Assembly: GCA_010093485.1 (NCBI GenBank)
Contig: MU001499.1
Location: 558,001 to 622,000 of the forward strand
DNA length: 64,000 nucleotides
Reading direction: 5' to 3'
Origin: Karstenula rhodostoma CBS 690.94
Taxonomy: Eukaryota; Ascomycota; Dothideomycetes; Pleosporales; Didymosphaeriaceae
In this document: in pieces, positions 21,290 to 32,464 of the stretch
How the letters are laid out: each line of letters begins with the position of its first letter
How positions within the stretch are numbered: position 1 is the first letter of the stretch
Translations under genes and position numbers: made by a program
The notes under the pieces: generated by a model
Databases searched by the model: none
The model's input: only the letters and a program-made list of their open reading frames with translations
What the model was told of the DNA's origin: nothing

Positions 21290-23053
21290 ATGCCGTCGCT
21301 AGCCCGAACTTGCCGCACAGCTTCACTCTTCTCGCCGAGCACGACAAAGGTAATTGATGCACAACATGCCGCTCACACGCAAACTAACGGGTCGCAGACA
21401 TACTTCAACGTCGCCCGCAGCTTCTCAACGACTTTCCGCCGCAATGAGATCAACAAGATCTACTCTTCGCCCGCCGCCGCAATCGAAGGCATGCAGTCCA
21501 ACAGCACGCTCCTCTGCGGCGGCTTCGGCCTCTCAGGTGTTCCCGATACCCTCATCAACCAAGTAAAAGACACGCCATCCATCACCGGGCTCATCGCCGT
21601 GTCGAACAATGCCGGAGTGGTGGGCTCAGGGCTCGGGCTGCTGCTCGAGAGCAAGCAGGTCACCAAGATGATTGCGAGCTATGTCGGAGAGAACAAGGTG
21701 TACGATACTCCCAGGTACGAAGTTGCCATGTCTAAGACATACGTACTTCGTATCTAGCCCCACTGTCTTGTCTTGTCTTGTCTTGACTGACTTCGTACCC
21801 GCGAGTATAGGCTCGAGCAGATGTATCTGCACGGCGAACTGGAGCTCGAGCTCACGCCCCAAGGCACGCTGGCCGAGCGATGCCGCGCGGGCGGTGCGGG
21901 CATCCCCGCTTTCTACACACCAGCCGCCTTCGGGACCGTCGTGCAGACCGGCGAGCTCGCACTGCGGCACAACCAGGACGGCTCCGTCGCGCAGTACTCG
22001 ACGCCGCGCGACGTCAAGGTGTTCAGCGGCAAGTCGTACGTCATGGAAGAGGCAATCAAGGGCGACTACGCCTTCATCAAAGCCTACAAGGCCGACCGCC
22101 TGGGCAACCTGCAGTTCCGGTTCTCCGCGCAGAACTTCAACGGCGCGATGGCGCGGAACGCAAAGGTCACCATCGTCGAGGCCGAGCACATTGTCGAGCT
22201 CGGCGAGATCGAGCCCCACGCCGTCCACGTCCCCGGCATCTACGTCGACCGCGTGATCCAATCCACCGCGCAGAAGAACATCGAGAAGGTCGTCAACGCG
22301 AAGGACCCCAAGGATGCCATCAGTGTTCTGGGCGCGGGCGACGCCGCGAACAAGCGCGAGCGCATCGTGCGCCGCGCCGCGAAGGAGTTCAAGAACGGTA
22401 TGTACGCCAACCTGGGCATCGGCATGCCCATGCTGGCGCCGTCGTTTGTAGACCCGTCCATCGAGCTGCAGCTGCAGTCCGAGAACGGTATCCTCGGACT
22501 GGGACCGTATCCGCAGAAGGGCGCCGAGGATCCGGATCTGATCAACGCGGGCAAGGAAACGGTGACGCTTCTTCCTGGCGCGTCGACCTTTGGCTCGGAA
22601 GAGTCGTTCGGTATGATACGCGCTGGAAAAATCGATCTCACCATCCTGGGCGCCATGCAGGTGAGCGCGCGGGGCGACCTGGCTAACTGGATGCTGCCGG
22701 GCAAGGTGAAGGGCTTCGGTGGAGCAATGGACCTCGTGAGCAACCCGTCGGCGACGAAGGTCGTGGTTACGATGGAGCATACAGATAAGAAGGGACGGCC
22801 GAAGATCCTGAAGCAGTGCGAGTTCCCGTTGACCGGGAAGGCGTGCGTGAGCAGGATTATCACTGATCTGGTGAGTATTTTTTAGTTCTGAGATCGAGAC
22901 ATTGACTAACCCGCATCGCAGTGTGTGTTCGACGTCGACTTCACGGAGGGCCTCACGTTGGTTGAGGTAGCGGACGGTGTGACCGTTGACGAAGTGCGGT
23001 CGAAGACGGGCGCCGACTTCAAGGTTGCCGACCCCGTGAAGCCCATGTTGTAA
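21290..23053 (+). CDS. Succinyl-CoA:3-ketoacid CoA transferase, mitochondrial (SCOT)
   Basis: Exons 21290..21349, 21398..21714, 21811..22870 and 22922..23053 give 522 residues. The first intron is 48 nt with ACTAAC branch; reading through it would stay in frame, so an unspliced form would carry 16 extra residues. The N-terminus is a basic, Ser/Arg-rich mitochondrial presequence ([11 protein letters not shown]). The alpha part follows ([15 protein letters not shown]), then the beta part, with the catalytic glutamate at residue 350 in [13 protein letters not shown], to which CoA is linked, and the GMPML and GAMQVS motifs. It transfers CoA from succinyl-CoA to acetoacetate, feeding ketone and short-chain acid use, or in some fungi acetate/propionate detoxification. 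Alpha and beta subunits are fused, as in eukaryotes. Confidence 0.96.
21766..21785 (+). repeat. Pentanucleotide microsatellite (TCTTG)4 in a SCOT intron
   Basis: Four perfect TCTTG units occupy the polypyrimidine part of the second SCOT intron (21715..21810). Likely length-variable between strains. Confidence 0.85.
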
Positions 23054-23409
23054 AAGTAGTTTCGAGTATCGCATTGTATATACCACGCGCGGGGGTGAGA
23101 TTTGCTGGATTCCGGAGGCCAGAATAGCGCACCTCCGCTGTATTTGAGTTAAGCCAACCCAAAAGCTATGTTGTGCATCTGCATTGCAGTTCCATTGCGT
23201 GCCCATGACAACTGTCTGAACCATGTGTTATATTCATCACGAACTCTATATTTACTGCTCAACCAAACACCAGCCCCACCCACGATGCTCTGTCGCCAAA
23301 ACGCCTTGTATGCCACAGGCCGGCCGCGCAACTAGACCTACAATGCAAAGTCCTCTAGCTACCCGCATCAAATCATAAACAAAAAAGGAACCACACATGG
23401 ACAGGACGC
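23054..23409. other. Convergent 3' flanks
   Basis: Shared by the SCOT and lectin genes, which converge. No gene seen. Confidence 0.5.
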
Positions 23410-24923
23410 TCATAGATACTTCTTCGGCGCACTGTTCCTCCTCTTCTTGTACAGCTGGTACGCGCACAAGACCAAGACCTGCACCACAACGACAACAAAG
23501 AAGAACGAAGTCATGCTGGGTCTGCCCTTATCCACGACTGCCGCACCGTTAGCGCCATGCACATGTATGTGAAGGGAATCGAGGGTAACTTACTATCGCT
23601 AATCGCGGCAGGGATATTAGCACTCATCGCACTCTGTCCCCGCTCAATCGACCTGTGCACCGAGTTCAACAAATCCTTGAAATCCTTGCTCTCAAGATCC
23701 CGCAGCGTCTCCATGGTCGTGCGCTCCACCTTCTCCACATTCCGCATCGTCGCAGAGATCTGGTCGTGCATCGGCGTGATGCGCCCCATGAGCTGGTCAA
23801 ACCGCTGGTCGTTGTCCGCGATTACCTTCTCGAGCAGGTCGTACAGCCCGTCGATCTTGTGGTTCAGGATCTGCAGCCGGTTATGCAGGTCCCCGAACTG
23901 GTCCTGCTGCGACTTTATGTTGGCCGCGAAGACGTCTTCGACCATTTGCGGGATGTTGGGGTCGAGGGGCTTGTTCTGCTCCTGCGTACGCTGGAGCCAG
24001 TTGCCGTGGACGCGGGGCGGGGGCTGCACGTTTTGCTGCTGGGTTTGGCCTTGCTGTTGTTGTTGTTGTTGTTGCTGCTGCTGGTTGGGGTTCTGCGCGG
24101 CTTGGTTCTGGTGGGAGCCGGGCTCCTCGCGCGTGTGGGCGTTTGTGGTGGAGACGAGAAACTTTTGGACTTCGAAAGAGTCGGGGTTTTCGGCGGAGGA
24201 GGCGGAAATTCCAAAGTGGTAGCCTGCGGGGAGTCGGACCTGGAAGATATGTCAGTTTTGGCGTGTGGTGAAGAGTGAGAGGAGTCTTGCCTTGTCTGTG
24301 GAGAAGCATGGGTTGCCGTCCACAGTGACGTCGAATTTGCCATTCGCCTGCGACATCTTCAACACGCTGAAGCGTCCAAGGTTCCTGTATGCATAATTGC
24401 ACTGTCCGAAAGCCAGCTGGTCCAGATCGTGATGCACCTTGAAGTCGATGTCTCCACCGTTCAGGAACCCTCGCACCGATCCGCCTCGTCCCTCGTATTG
24501 ATCGACAACCAGCACCAACCCGTCAAACTTGGGCGCCGTGTACAAGCTCGCCGGTGGTTCGTTCTTCTGCGACTCTTTCGTGTACCATAGCTGCAGATTC
24601 CCACCACCCCGATCCATGCCTGCGGCACGGAAGTGCAGTTCTGCGTTCCAATCGCCGGCATGGTGCAATGGGTCCTCGCTCCATAGGGCTCCACGTTTGT
24701 TTCCGGGCCACGGCGGTGTGAGGACGGCGCGGTCGGATAATATCTCGATATCCCAGCCGAGACCTTTGGCAGAGTAATGTGGGATTCCGCGAAGGTTGGG
24801 CGAAATGGGTTCGCCTGCTTTTTGCCCGAAGCTGAGGTTGTCTATTATGTACTGGGCGTTGGCGGTGGAGAGCGCGAGGGTAGACCAGGCGATGGCCTTC
24901 AAGGTCCGTGAGTTGAGGTGCAT
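23410..24923 (-). CDS. L-type lectin cargo receptor (ERGIC-53/Emp47-like), type I membrane protein
   Basis: Exons 24923..24291, 24239..23594 and 23537..23410 give 468 residues. A signal peptide (MHLNSRTLKAIAWSTLALSTANA) leads into the leguminous-lectin domain (about residues 24-235; e.g. SLYTAPKFDGLVLVVDQYEG, and the pair of cysteines in GQCNYAY and GNPCFS). A Q-rich linker (ten Gln) and a luminal coiled coil follow. The last exon supplies the membrane helix (TSFFFVVVVQVLVLCAY) and a short cytosolic tail, KKRRNSAPKKYL, whose lysines near the end resemble coatomer-retrieval signals. Such receptors carry glycoproteins from ER to Golgi. The first intron starts with GC instead of GT (AAG|GCAAGA). 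Coatomer zeta and AP-1 beta, also in this window, act in the same pathway but are unlinked. Confidence 0.92.
24051..24080 (-). repeat. CAG/CAA glutamine tract in the lectin gene
   Basis: Ten consecutive Gln codons (mixed CAG and CAA) lie between the lectin domain and the coiled coil; probably length-variable. Confidence 0.85.
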
Positions 24924-25635
24924 GGCGGCGGGGCACAATTGCGCTGGGTATATGGTGGTAGGGTGTTGGTTATGCAGTCTGGACTGGGGTGGTTCAAGTC
25001 GCAATTGGCCTGGGTCTTCTTCATCTTTGTTAGTGGGTGACACGTTTCTCGCTGAAGCTGCCCGCATGTACCTCACAATAGAATAGCTGGAGCTGTCGCA
25101 CAAAGCTGCCACGCGACAATGAATTCCGCCGGGTCCACGATTGATTGCAGGATCGCACAATAGAAAAAGAAGGGGTATCACAACAGAGGAGCAGGCGAAG
25201 ACGACGTCAAGCCAGTTCGCAGAATATAAATTATGGCCAGGTTGGAGGGAGCTTCTGGACAGCTGTGCTTAAGGAACATATACTTTCCGACGATGATTGG
25301 CCTGATGATCCGTGCGCCGAACAGATGCGGCGACTGTCCACCATTGTTTTGGAGTCTGTCCGCCGAGAGGGAATGGAAACATGCTCTGTCATATACCACC
25401 AAGTGCTGCCGAAATCCCAAACGTCCGATTACGCCGAAGAAGATCTAGCTATATCTTCAGACGTGCGGCGAGGTGCAAGGAAGCGGCGACCCACCCACCT
25501 GGGGTTCGTGCTTGGCAAGAGCAGCATCCCTGCACGCCGGAGCTCAGTTTCGCCGCGATTTCTTTCGTCGACCTCACCACTACGACGACATCGCCATCGC
25601 CATTCCTATCCGATTCTTGACAATCACCCGCCAAC
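24924..25635. other. Divergent promoter region
   Basis: Separates the leftward lectin gene from the rightward prohibitin gene. ORFs inside it overlap both promoters and show no domain, so none is called. Confidence 0.5.
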
Positions 25636-26690
25636 ATGTCTGCCCCCGACCCCAAGGAAGCCTGGCAGCGTATCCAGACCGAGCTCACGCGACGCACACA
25701 AAGATTCGGTGGCGCCGGCGGCGGACCACCCAAAGGCGTTTTCGGCGGACTCGCAGGTGTCATATTCCTCGCTGGAGGCCTGTATGTCGCAAACAACTCG
25801 CTCTTCAACGGTTAGTTATGCCGGCGGAAGCTTCGAGCCTGGACTCGGGGCAAACCCATGATGGGGCAGTGCTGACGGAGCTACAGTGGACGGAGGTCAC
25901 CGCGCGATCAAGTACACCAGGATAGGCGGCGTGCAGAAAGAGATCTACAGCGAAGGAACCCATTTCCGCATCCCGTGGCTCGAGACTCCCATCACCTACG
26001 ACGTGCGCGCGAAGCCCCGAAATGTCGCCTCCCTCACCGGCACAAAGGACCTGCAGATGGTCAACATAACCTGCCGTGTGCTCTCCAGGCCGCGCGTCGA
26101 TGCGCTGCCGCAGATCTACAGGACGCTGGGTACAGATTACGATGAGCGAGTGCTGCCGTCGATTGTGAACGAGGTGCTGAAGAGCGTCGTGGCGCAGTTC
26201 AACGCCAGCCAGTTGATCACGCAGCGTGAGAACGTCAGTCGGTTAGTGCGGGATAACCTCGTGAGGAGGGCGGCGAGATTCAACATCATGCTTGACGATG
26301 TCTCTCTGACGGTATGCAGCCTTTATACGTCGAAACACTTGCCATACTGACAGTACACAGCACCTCGCCTTCTCGCCCGAGTTCACCGCCGCTGTCGAAG
26401 CCAAACAGGTCGCCCAGCAGGAAGCCCAGCGCGCCGCCTTCGTCGTCGACAAGGCCCGCCAGGAGAAGCAAGCCACAATCGTCCGCGCGCAGGGTGAGGC
26501 ACGATCCGCCGAGCTCATTGGTGACGCCATCAAGAAGTCACGGTCATACGTCGATCTGAGGGAGTTCGACAACGCGAAGAACATTGCCCAGATCCTGCAG
26601 TCGTCGCAAAACAAGGTGTACCTGGACTCCCAGGGATTGGGTCTCAACATCAGCCAGACGGCGTCGGACAAGGAGAGGAGGGGTCATTGA
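25636..26690 (+). CDS. PHB2: Prohibitin-2 (inner mitochondrial membrane ring subunit)
   Basis: Exons 25636..25810, 25887..26311 and 26361..26690 give 309 residues, the normal length (yeast Phb2 is 310). A Gly-rich segment and one membrane helix (about 37-55, [14 protein letters not shown]) precede the SPFH/band-7 domain: [40 protein letters not shown], then [22 protein letters not shown] coiled-coil end follows ([20 protein letters not shown]). It assembles with prohibitin-1 into large rings that stabilise newly made respiratory subunits and regulate the m-AAA protease. The N-terminus and IYRTLG motif favour prohibitin-2 over prohibitin-1. Confidence 0.96.
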
Positions 26691-26901
26691 GGGTGGAGCG
26701 GGAATGGATGACGCATCAAAAGAATCGGCCAGCGATGTACAAGGAACAATGTATAATTAAAGGAGCGGTTTGAACGCGAGCGCAGAGTGAGCTTTGACTG
26801 GTTAGCTTTCCACTCTTGTCTTAAATACGAACATATTCTACCATCACCGTGTACTACCTATCCGTCGGGTCCGGTAGTGGTTGTACTCGCCATGTTCCCG
26901 C

Positions 26902-27696
26902 TCAACTCTCGTGCTTAGGTATGACCACCACCCACCCGTCCTCGACCTGCTCTTCATTCTTGTTCATCTCCTCGTCGTCCCCCACATATCCATCGTCCTC
27001 ATCATATACATCGTCCTCATCCATCGGCCCACACCCCTCGGGCCACTCCCCCACCTCCCTAAACTCCTCCTCCAAGCTCTTCACCCCACTCCTCTCCACC
27101 TCCAGATCGGCCTCCCAACAGTACATCCTCCACCCCAACTCCTCGCCCCTCAACCCCGCCAAGTGATACCACTTCCCCATCTCACGCACCCTCTTCCCCT
27201 CCGCCTCCATCTCCACCCACTCCACCGCCCACCGCCTCCTCGCCCCCCAGTGCATCCGCCAAATACTCTCCTCCAGCCCGCGCGTCCACGCCTCCAGCCC
27301 CCTCACCATCGCCCTCCTCCTCTCCCCCTCCACCAACGCACTAACATCCAGCCACCGCACCCCAGGCGTCCATCCCCTCGCCACCGCATCCCGCAGCATC
27401 CGCATGCCCAGACCCTCGTGCACTGTGCCCCTGGCGAGAGTTTCGAGGTGTGAAACGTATTCCCGCATGCCGTCTGAGAAGAAGTGCTGGAGTTGGAGGA
27501 TGTGGTGCGGGTGCGTGGAGGCGGCGATTTCGGAGGCGTAGCTGGCGGCGAGGTGGGTTATGCGGAGGTGGAGGAGGTGCGTGGCGGAGGGGATGGTGGG
27601 AGGGTGTGTGAGGGAGGGGATCCGGGTGGGGGGTGGTGTTGGGTTGTCGTGGTTTTGGCACGGGCGTGAGGTAGGTATCGTGGTGTGGTCTGCCAT
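26902..27696 (-). CDS. Unknown protein, lineage-type hypothetical
   Basis: Single exon of 264 residues. I recognise no family. The N-terminal 35 residues are Thr/Pro-rich, the middle (about 40-215) is helical with many Trp, Arg and Glu (e.g. RWLDVSALVEGERRRAMVRG), and the C-terminus is acidic (MDEDDVYDEDDGY). No signal peptide or membrane segment. On the coding strand the first half is C-rich and the second half strongly G-rich. It lies just downstream of, and convergent with, prohibitin-2. Confidence 0.6.
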   Translation of the reverse strand: MADHTTIPTSRPCQNHDNPTPPPTRIPSLTHPPTIPSATHLLHLRITHLAASYASEIAASTHPHHILQLQHFFSDGMREYVSHLETLARGTVHEGLGMRMLRDAVARGWTPGVRWLDVSALVEGERRRAMVRGLEAWTRGLEESIWRMHWGARRRWAVEWVEMEAEGKRVREMGKWYHLAGLRGEELGWRMYCWEADLEVERSGVKSLEEEFREVGEWPEGCGPMDEDDVYDEDDGYVGDDEEMNKNEEQVEDGWVVVIPKHES

Positions 27697-28616
27697 CTTG
27701 TGTGATGTGGTGTTCGAGGGTCGAACCGCGTGGTGATGAGCGTGTCCTGGGTGGTCTTGATGGCCTTGACGACGTGTTGAGTTGATGCCGTGCGACTGAT
27801 CTTGCGGCGTTGATGTGTTTAGGGTGGACTAGATGGTCTTTGCTGTACTGGGAAGAGGTGTTCTTGTGGTGTTGTCCTGGAGCGTGGATCGTGTCTGATG
27901 GCTTGAGGGTTTCTGTAGCAGTGGGTAGAGTTACTATTTCACTTGACGATAGTGCGGCTTGGGTAGACTGGAGGGCCTCTGCGTTTACAAGACTGCGAGA
28001 CAAAAAGTCAATTTGTGGGCCAGTTTATAGTAATACCCAAAGTGTGGTATACCCAATTCAACCCACACCCGGACCACGAGATATGCACCCGGCTCCATAA
28101 ATTCGTGGCGACAAAAAGTTATACAGATACGACGAAGAGGTAGCTATAAAATGGTATCTCATGCAATGCAGTGGTGCTATGCGTAGCCGAAATCCAAGAA
28201 TGAAACAAGAAATATACAGAATCGCTGTGCTGAAAGTGAAGGAGGGTGGAACATGTAACCGCAACCGTGGTTGAGCGATGTGGGCCCGTGCTGTTGAGGG
28301 CAGCATGTGTGCGCGAGCCTGGCAAGCCACGATCGCATAGAGACCACCGGGATGGCATGCTGAGCCCGTCGAAGCATCCGGATGCATGCCCGTTAGCGGG
28401 ATAGGTGGTGAGCTTTCCACTGGAATAGCATGCATCATGGGTGGACTAGATCCGCATCATATGTGAAGACTATGGCTCGACTTTTGTGGCGGCGGGTGGA
28501 TCTTTATGGAGCTCCAACATGCTTATGCACGCCACACTAAGGACTCTCTTCGACCTACGTATTGCCTACCCTGGGGCAACACAGTGTTGAAGACACAGAC
28601 TTTTGACCTGGCGCGG
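27697..28616. other. Intergenic region with one patatin-associated palindrome
   Basis: No gene recognised. It contains the promoter of the leftward unknown gene and the 3' flank of the patatin gene, with one copy of the 25-bp palindrome at 28559-28583. Confidence 0.5.
28559..28583 (+). repeat. Palindromic repeat, copy A (3' flank of patatin gene)
   Basis: Reads GTATTGCCTACCCTGGGGCA followed by ACACA. Matches copies at 29830, 30580 and (inverted) 30748. Beyond the core it shares AGACTTTTGAC (28597-28607) with the inverted copy at 30728-30771. Confidence 0.8.
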
Positions 28617-31151
28617 TCAACGGTTGACCTGCGCAACAGAGGGCTCGGTGGGCTCAGAGGTAATGATAGCGGGTATGTTGACTTGTGGTTCCTGGTCCGG
28701 TTCCTTTGCACGACTATTGGTTTGTTGCGAGTTGGACAAGACAACAGGAGTGGTCTTCCCATTGGGGCCGGGATTTGGTAGATTCGTAGACTCAGATAAA
28801 GTCACTGGAGTTGATGCCCCTGTTGGCGCAGGCTTTGGTGGGTTCGACGACGACGATGACGTTTGTGCGCTTGACCTTCTCGACTCAGGCTTGATGCCAG
28901 GCTTTGGGGTTGCTTTTCCGTCCTCCTCTTTCAAAGTGCCCGTCAGCCACTGTCCCATGTGTGTTTGCCAGCGGCGGAGGTCATCGTTCTTCGTGGCTTC
29001 TCTCAATCGCCTATGCCGAACCAGTCTCTCTGCGACTTGCTGGAGCATGACCTTCGGTGGGGCATATTCCAGCAGCGGAGCCTTGGATTGTGCATGCTCT
29101 CTGTCCAGATAGGCATTTGTGACGTTCTCCATCTTTGCAAGGGATTTCCCTCCAGTAACCTTTTTAGTGGTCCCGGTAGTAGTATTAGTCCAAACGCCTT
29201 CTTCCCATTCGTCAAGCGGCATGTCTTGAAGTCCTTCATCGACGTTCAGGCGCTTGTACCAACGGTGTTCACCCCGAGCGATAGTGCGCATCATCTTATG
29301 GCGATCCTCGCCCTCAGTGTATTTGATCAGAACATTCTTGAATACAGCAAACTTCTCAGACCATTTCTGCAACAATGGCAGCTTCCCAAAAGGTCCTGGC
29401 CATACTGAAGCGAAACCGTCGTTTTTGGTGTTTGGTCTTCCTGTGCCAATTGATAGGAGTAAAGCTGGTTCGTGCTCATCGCCCTTTAATGAAGCGTGTT
29501 CACTATAAGCAGCATATGAAGGGTTGTTTTCACGAATTCCTCCATCTTTGAAGCCAGTCTTATTCTTATCTCCAAAATCTGCTTCCAACATTTTGAAGAA
29601 GAAAGGTGCTGCAGAAGTAGCACGCGTGACTTGCCATATCTTAAGCTTATCAGCGCCCTCATTATAAGGCGTCACCCATACAGGGGCAATATCTGGGTCG
29701 TAACGATGGTCGTAGGTCCGCAACAAGTAGGCCTCGTCGATCATGCCGGAGTGGGTGGCAGTAAGGCAAATCCTGGTATGTCAGCACGTGCTCAATCAAT
29801 GGAAGGTGACAAGAGGATCAGCGGCCTTCGTATTACCCATCCTGGGGTAACACAAGGCCCTGAAAGTGACAGAGGTTATACATCACATATGATGCTTCGC
29901 GAGCTTCTGGAAGCCGCGGCAAAACGCAATACATGAGAGGTTATACATACGATTGGCAGATCCGGTCGGTTTGACCAGATATACTGGAAGACGAGCTACT
30001 CTGTGACTTGTCCTCGCCAACACTCCAAGGATGCCAGTCGTCGCCTGCGCAGGTCTCATGGTGTTTGCAATACTGGCTGACTATTGTTCGCACAGCCTTC
30101 TCGAGGGGCTTGTGGTGATATTTTGTAGCCAGTGGGAGCGTGTTCCTGCGGTGTCCGAACAGATCATCTCCAACTTGACGATATATCTCAAGACACTGGG
30201 GGACTGTCATGCGTAGCCGGGCTAGCATCACCGATATGAGGCCGCCTGTGCTCGTTCCGTACATGTAATCGAAGTAGTGACATGGCAACAGCTCATCTTC
30301 GTTGAACGTGTTTCTTTCCGAGTCCGGTAGGGGTCCCTCTTCGTCCATCAAGCGCTTCTCACATTCGGCAATCTCGTGCATGAGCCGTTGGAGGATGATC
30401 AAGCTAGAGTAGCCTCGTATGCCGCCGCCATCTGTCGGTATGTTAGCATTTGTCCATATCAAAGTGTAATAATCAAGGCTCCTGTCACACCAGCAGATCT
30501 TCTGTGGTCCGGAGATGGGTTCGCTCCAACCATCCGAATATGGGTGGCCAGCCGGGAGACAGAGTTGTGAGCGATGAGAGTATACCCTGGGGTAACACAA
30601 GTGCACCCAAGGCTGCCAAAGTGCGCCCATCTATGCTCGTCAAAGGCCCCAGACTGGATTTACAGACCCGAATGTTGCAAACATTCAAGCCAGCCTGACG
30701 TTTGAGCCCAGAAAGCTACTGTGCCTAGTCAAAAGTCTGAGTACACCGTGTTACCCCAGGATGAGCAATACAGTACTCGACGTTTGACCTAGTACTATAG
30801 CTGTTTTATGACGCAACCGCACCAAATAAGGTGTGCCAGGCAGCTGCAGCCTCAGCCTCATACAGCAACGCCTCTGGGCTCATGTGTCCAGCCTGGTTGT
30901 AATCGTCGGGTATGCGTCCGGCGGAGGAAAGCGCGATCGAGGTGGTGACGCGGAAGGAAGCAACGGGTCGCAAACGGAAGCGTCGAGCCATACATACCTA
31001 GTGTCAATATAAGATCTTCCCAGCAGTTCTCCTCCGTCACCGACACGCTCCACGTATGGCCAGTCCTATCCGCCGCCGAGGCCGAGGTGCCCGTTGTCAT
31101 AACCGAGAGGGCCCGCGGCGAGTCCACGGGAGGAGCGAGCGTCGTCTGCAT
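28617..31151 (-). CDS. Patatin-like phospholipase (calcium-independent PLA2 type)
   Basis: Exons 31151..30998, 30431..29951 and 29772..28617 give 596 residues with consistent phases. The first splice makes LILTLDGGGIRGYSSL, the oxyanion-hole motif (D52-G-G-G-x-R-G). The nucleophile is Ser112 in GTSTGGL, and the catalytic aspartate is Asp288 in FKDGGIRENNPS. The catalytic Ser/Asp dyad is therefore complete. Patatin enzymes release fatty acids from membrane lipids; in fungi many occur in NLR-type proteins, but here no NACHT or repeat domain follows. The C-terminal 180 residues are Ser/Pro/Thr-rich and disordered. Introns are abnormal: 566 nt and 178 nt against about 50 nt elsewhere, and both contain the palindromic repeats. 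Confidence 0.9.
29830..29854 (+). repeat. Palindromic repeat, copy B (inside patatin intron 2)
   Basis: Core GTATTACCCATCCTGGGGTA followed by ACACA. Outer arms GGCCTT (29823-29828) and AAGGCC (29854-29859) extend it to a 37-bp imperfect hairpin. Confidence 0.85.
29871..29948. repeat. 13-bp direct repeat in patatin intron 2
   Basis: AGAGGTTATACAT occurs at 29871-29883 and again at 29936-29948, 65 bp apart. The right copy overlaps the splice donor of the intron, so the segment between looks like an insertion or a tandem duplication. Confidence 0.75.
30580..30599 (+). repeat. Palindromic repeat, copy C (inside patatin intron 1)
   Basis: Shorter copy, GTATACCCTGGGGTAACACA; lacks five bases of the left arm seen in copies A, B and D. 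Confidence 0.75.
30748..30771 (-). repeat. Palindromic repeat, copy D (inside patatin intron 1, inverted)
   Basis: On the minus strand reads GTATTGCTCATCCTGGGGTA then ACAC, followed after 9 bases by AGACTTTTGAC (30738-30728), which is also present next to copy A. Confidence 0.85.
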
Positions 31152-32464
31152 GGTGAAGATGGTGGATTAGCGCCAAATTTGTAGCAGCAAGTGGATCCGT
31201 GGACCTTGGTCGAAGGAATGGATCGACAGGACGCAGATGCGATGTGATGGGGCAGTTCTGCGGTGTGCAGGCGCAAGGCTAGGGGAGAGCCTGCCAACTT
31301 TAAGGCCTCGCGGTCATGGGCGTCCTCATGACAGATGTCGCAGCTCGGTGAGGGTGTTAGCTAGCGATGCGCGGGAGTGGCTGATGGATCGCCCAAACCC
31401 AAAATGGCCGCCGCCGCCTCCCCGGAAAACAGCGCCTGATTCGACGGGGCGAATGAGTCTCCAAAGGTGCCGCTGCTCCGCCCCACGCCTCACACCTCAC
31501 GCCCCATCTCCTGCTGTTGTTGCAGCCTCTGCTGAACCTTCCATGCTGGTTTATTCTTGCGCGCAATTCGGGAGCTCCAGGGGCCGCCGGGGCCAGGGGC
31601 GCATGGGGCCGGTGTCACGCACGACAAGGTGATGAGATCAGCCCGCTCCCGCAGCGGATCCTTTGCCCGACCGATCTGGGGTAGACACACCACTTGGACA
31701 CACGAGTATCGGGCGTAAACCACAGCTACACAGACGCCCCGAGGTTTGCACTATCAAACGGCGCGAACAGCGGCTACCCGTATTCCGCGGCTGCAACCGC
31801 AGCTAATGCACGCACAGCAAACTCCCGACTCTTTGCAGGCCAGATGATGGCGTCCATGTGATGGGTTCAGTGAGCAGTCAACACTAGGTTTGCGCAAGAA
31901 TCAAGGGCGATCTCGTCCCCAAGTCACCTGTATTGTCCGTACGGACACGAGCATTGTCTTTCATCCCGTCCAATGATGGCTGCGCAGAGCCATGCTTCGA
32001 GTTCGCACATCGTGTATCACAGATGACGCATTTTCAATCACCTTGCGCGCGCGTATTGTCGGCAACACGGCGGCGTGCCCACAACGAGATCTCTGTGCAA
32101 TGCAAACTGGCAGGGTAACATCAACATCAAACCTCATCGAGTGAGGACATGCAGCCAATCGCATCGCCAGTAATCGAGCCAATCAGCCTGCCCCGGCCGA
32201 CGCCACCGTCCCTGCGGCGCAGCGGCGCAGCGAAGTGACGTTAAGCTCAACGTTCTTGGATGACCCAGGCTCTCACTCCACCTCCGCGCCTTCACATCAG
32301 CAGACTTGCGCTGCCTCCAACGCCTTTCTCTATACAAAGCACCGTCCACCAGAGCTCGTGGCTCGCAAACAGAACACCGTTTCGACCATCCACCGATAGC
32401 CCTACGCAACCACCGTCTCAGCCTCGCCGTCATTCTGCTACACACCCACACGAAGATATCCGGT
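31152..32464. other. Divergent intergenic region
   Basis: Upstream of both the patatin gene (left) and the unknown gene at 32465 (right). G+C-rich, with several short unsupported ORFs; no gene seen. Confidence 0.5.

Noticed and set aside
21626..23224. 532-codon ORF on the minus strand opposite SCOT
   Set aside because: It is antisense to a well-conserved gene in a G+C-rich region and has no recognisable domain; long antisense ORFs arise from codon bias.
25145..25861. 238-codon plus-strand ORF overlapping the prohibitin start
   Set aside because: It covers the promoter and first exon of prohibitin-2 in another frame and has no domain.
26881..27453. Plus-strand ORF rich in Pro, Leu and His
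   Set aside because: Mirror of the G-rich codons in the minus-strand gene 26902-27696.
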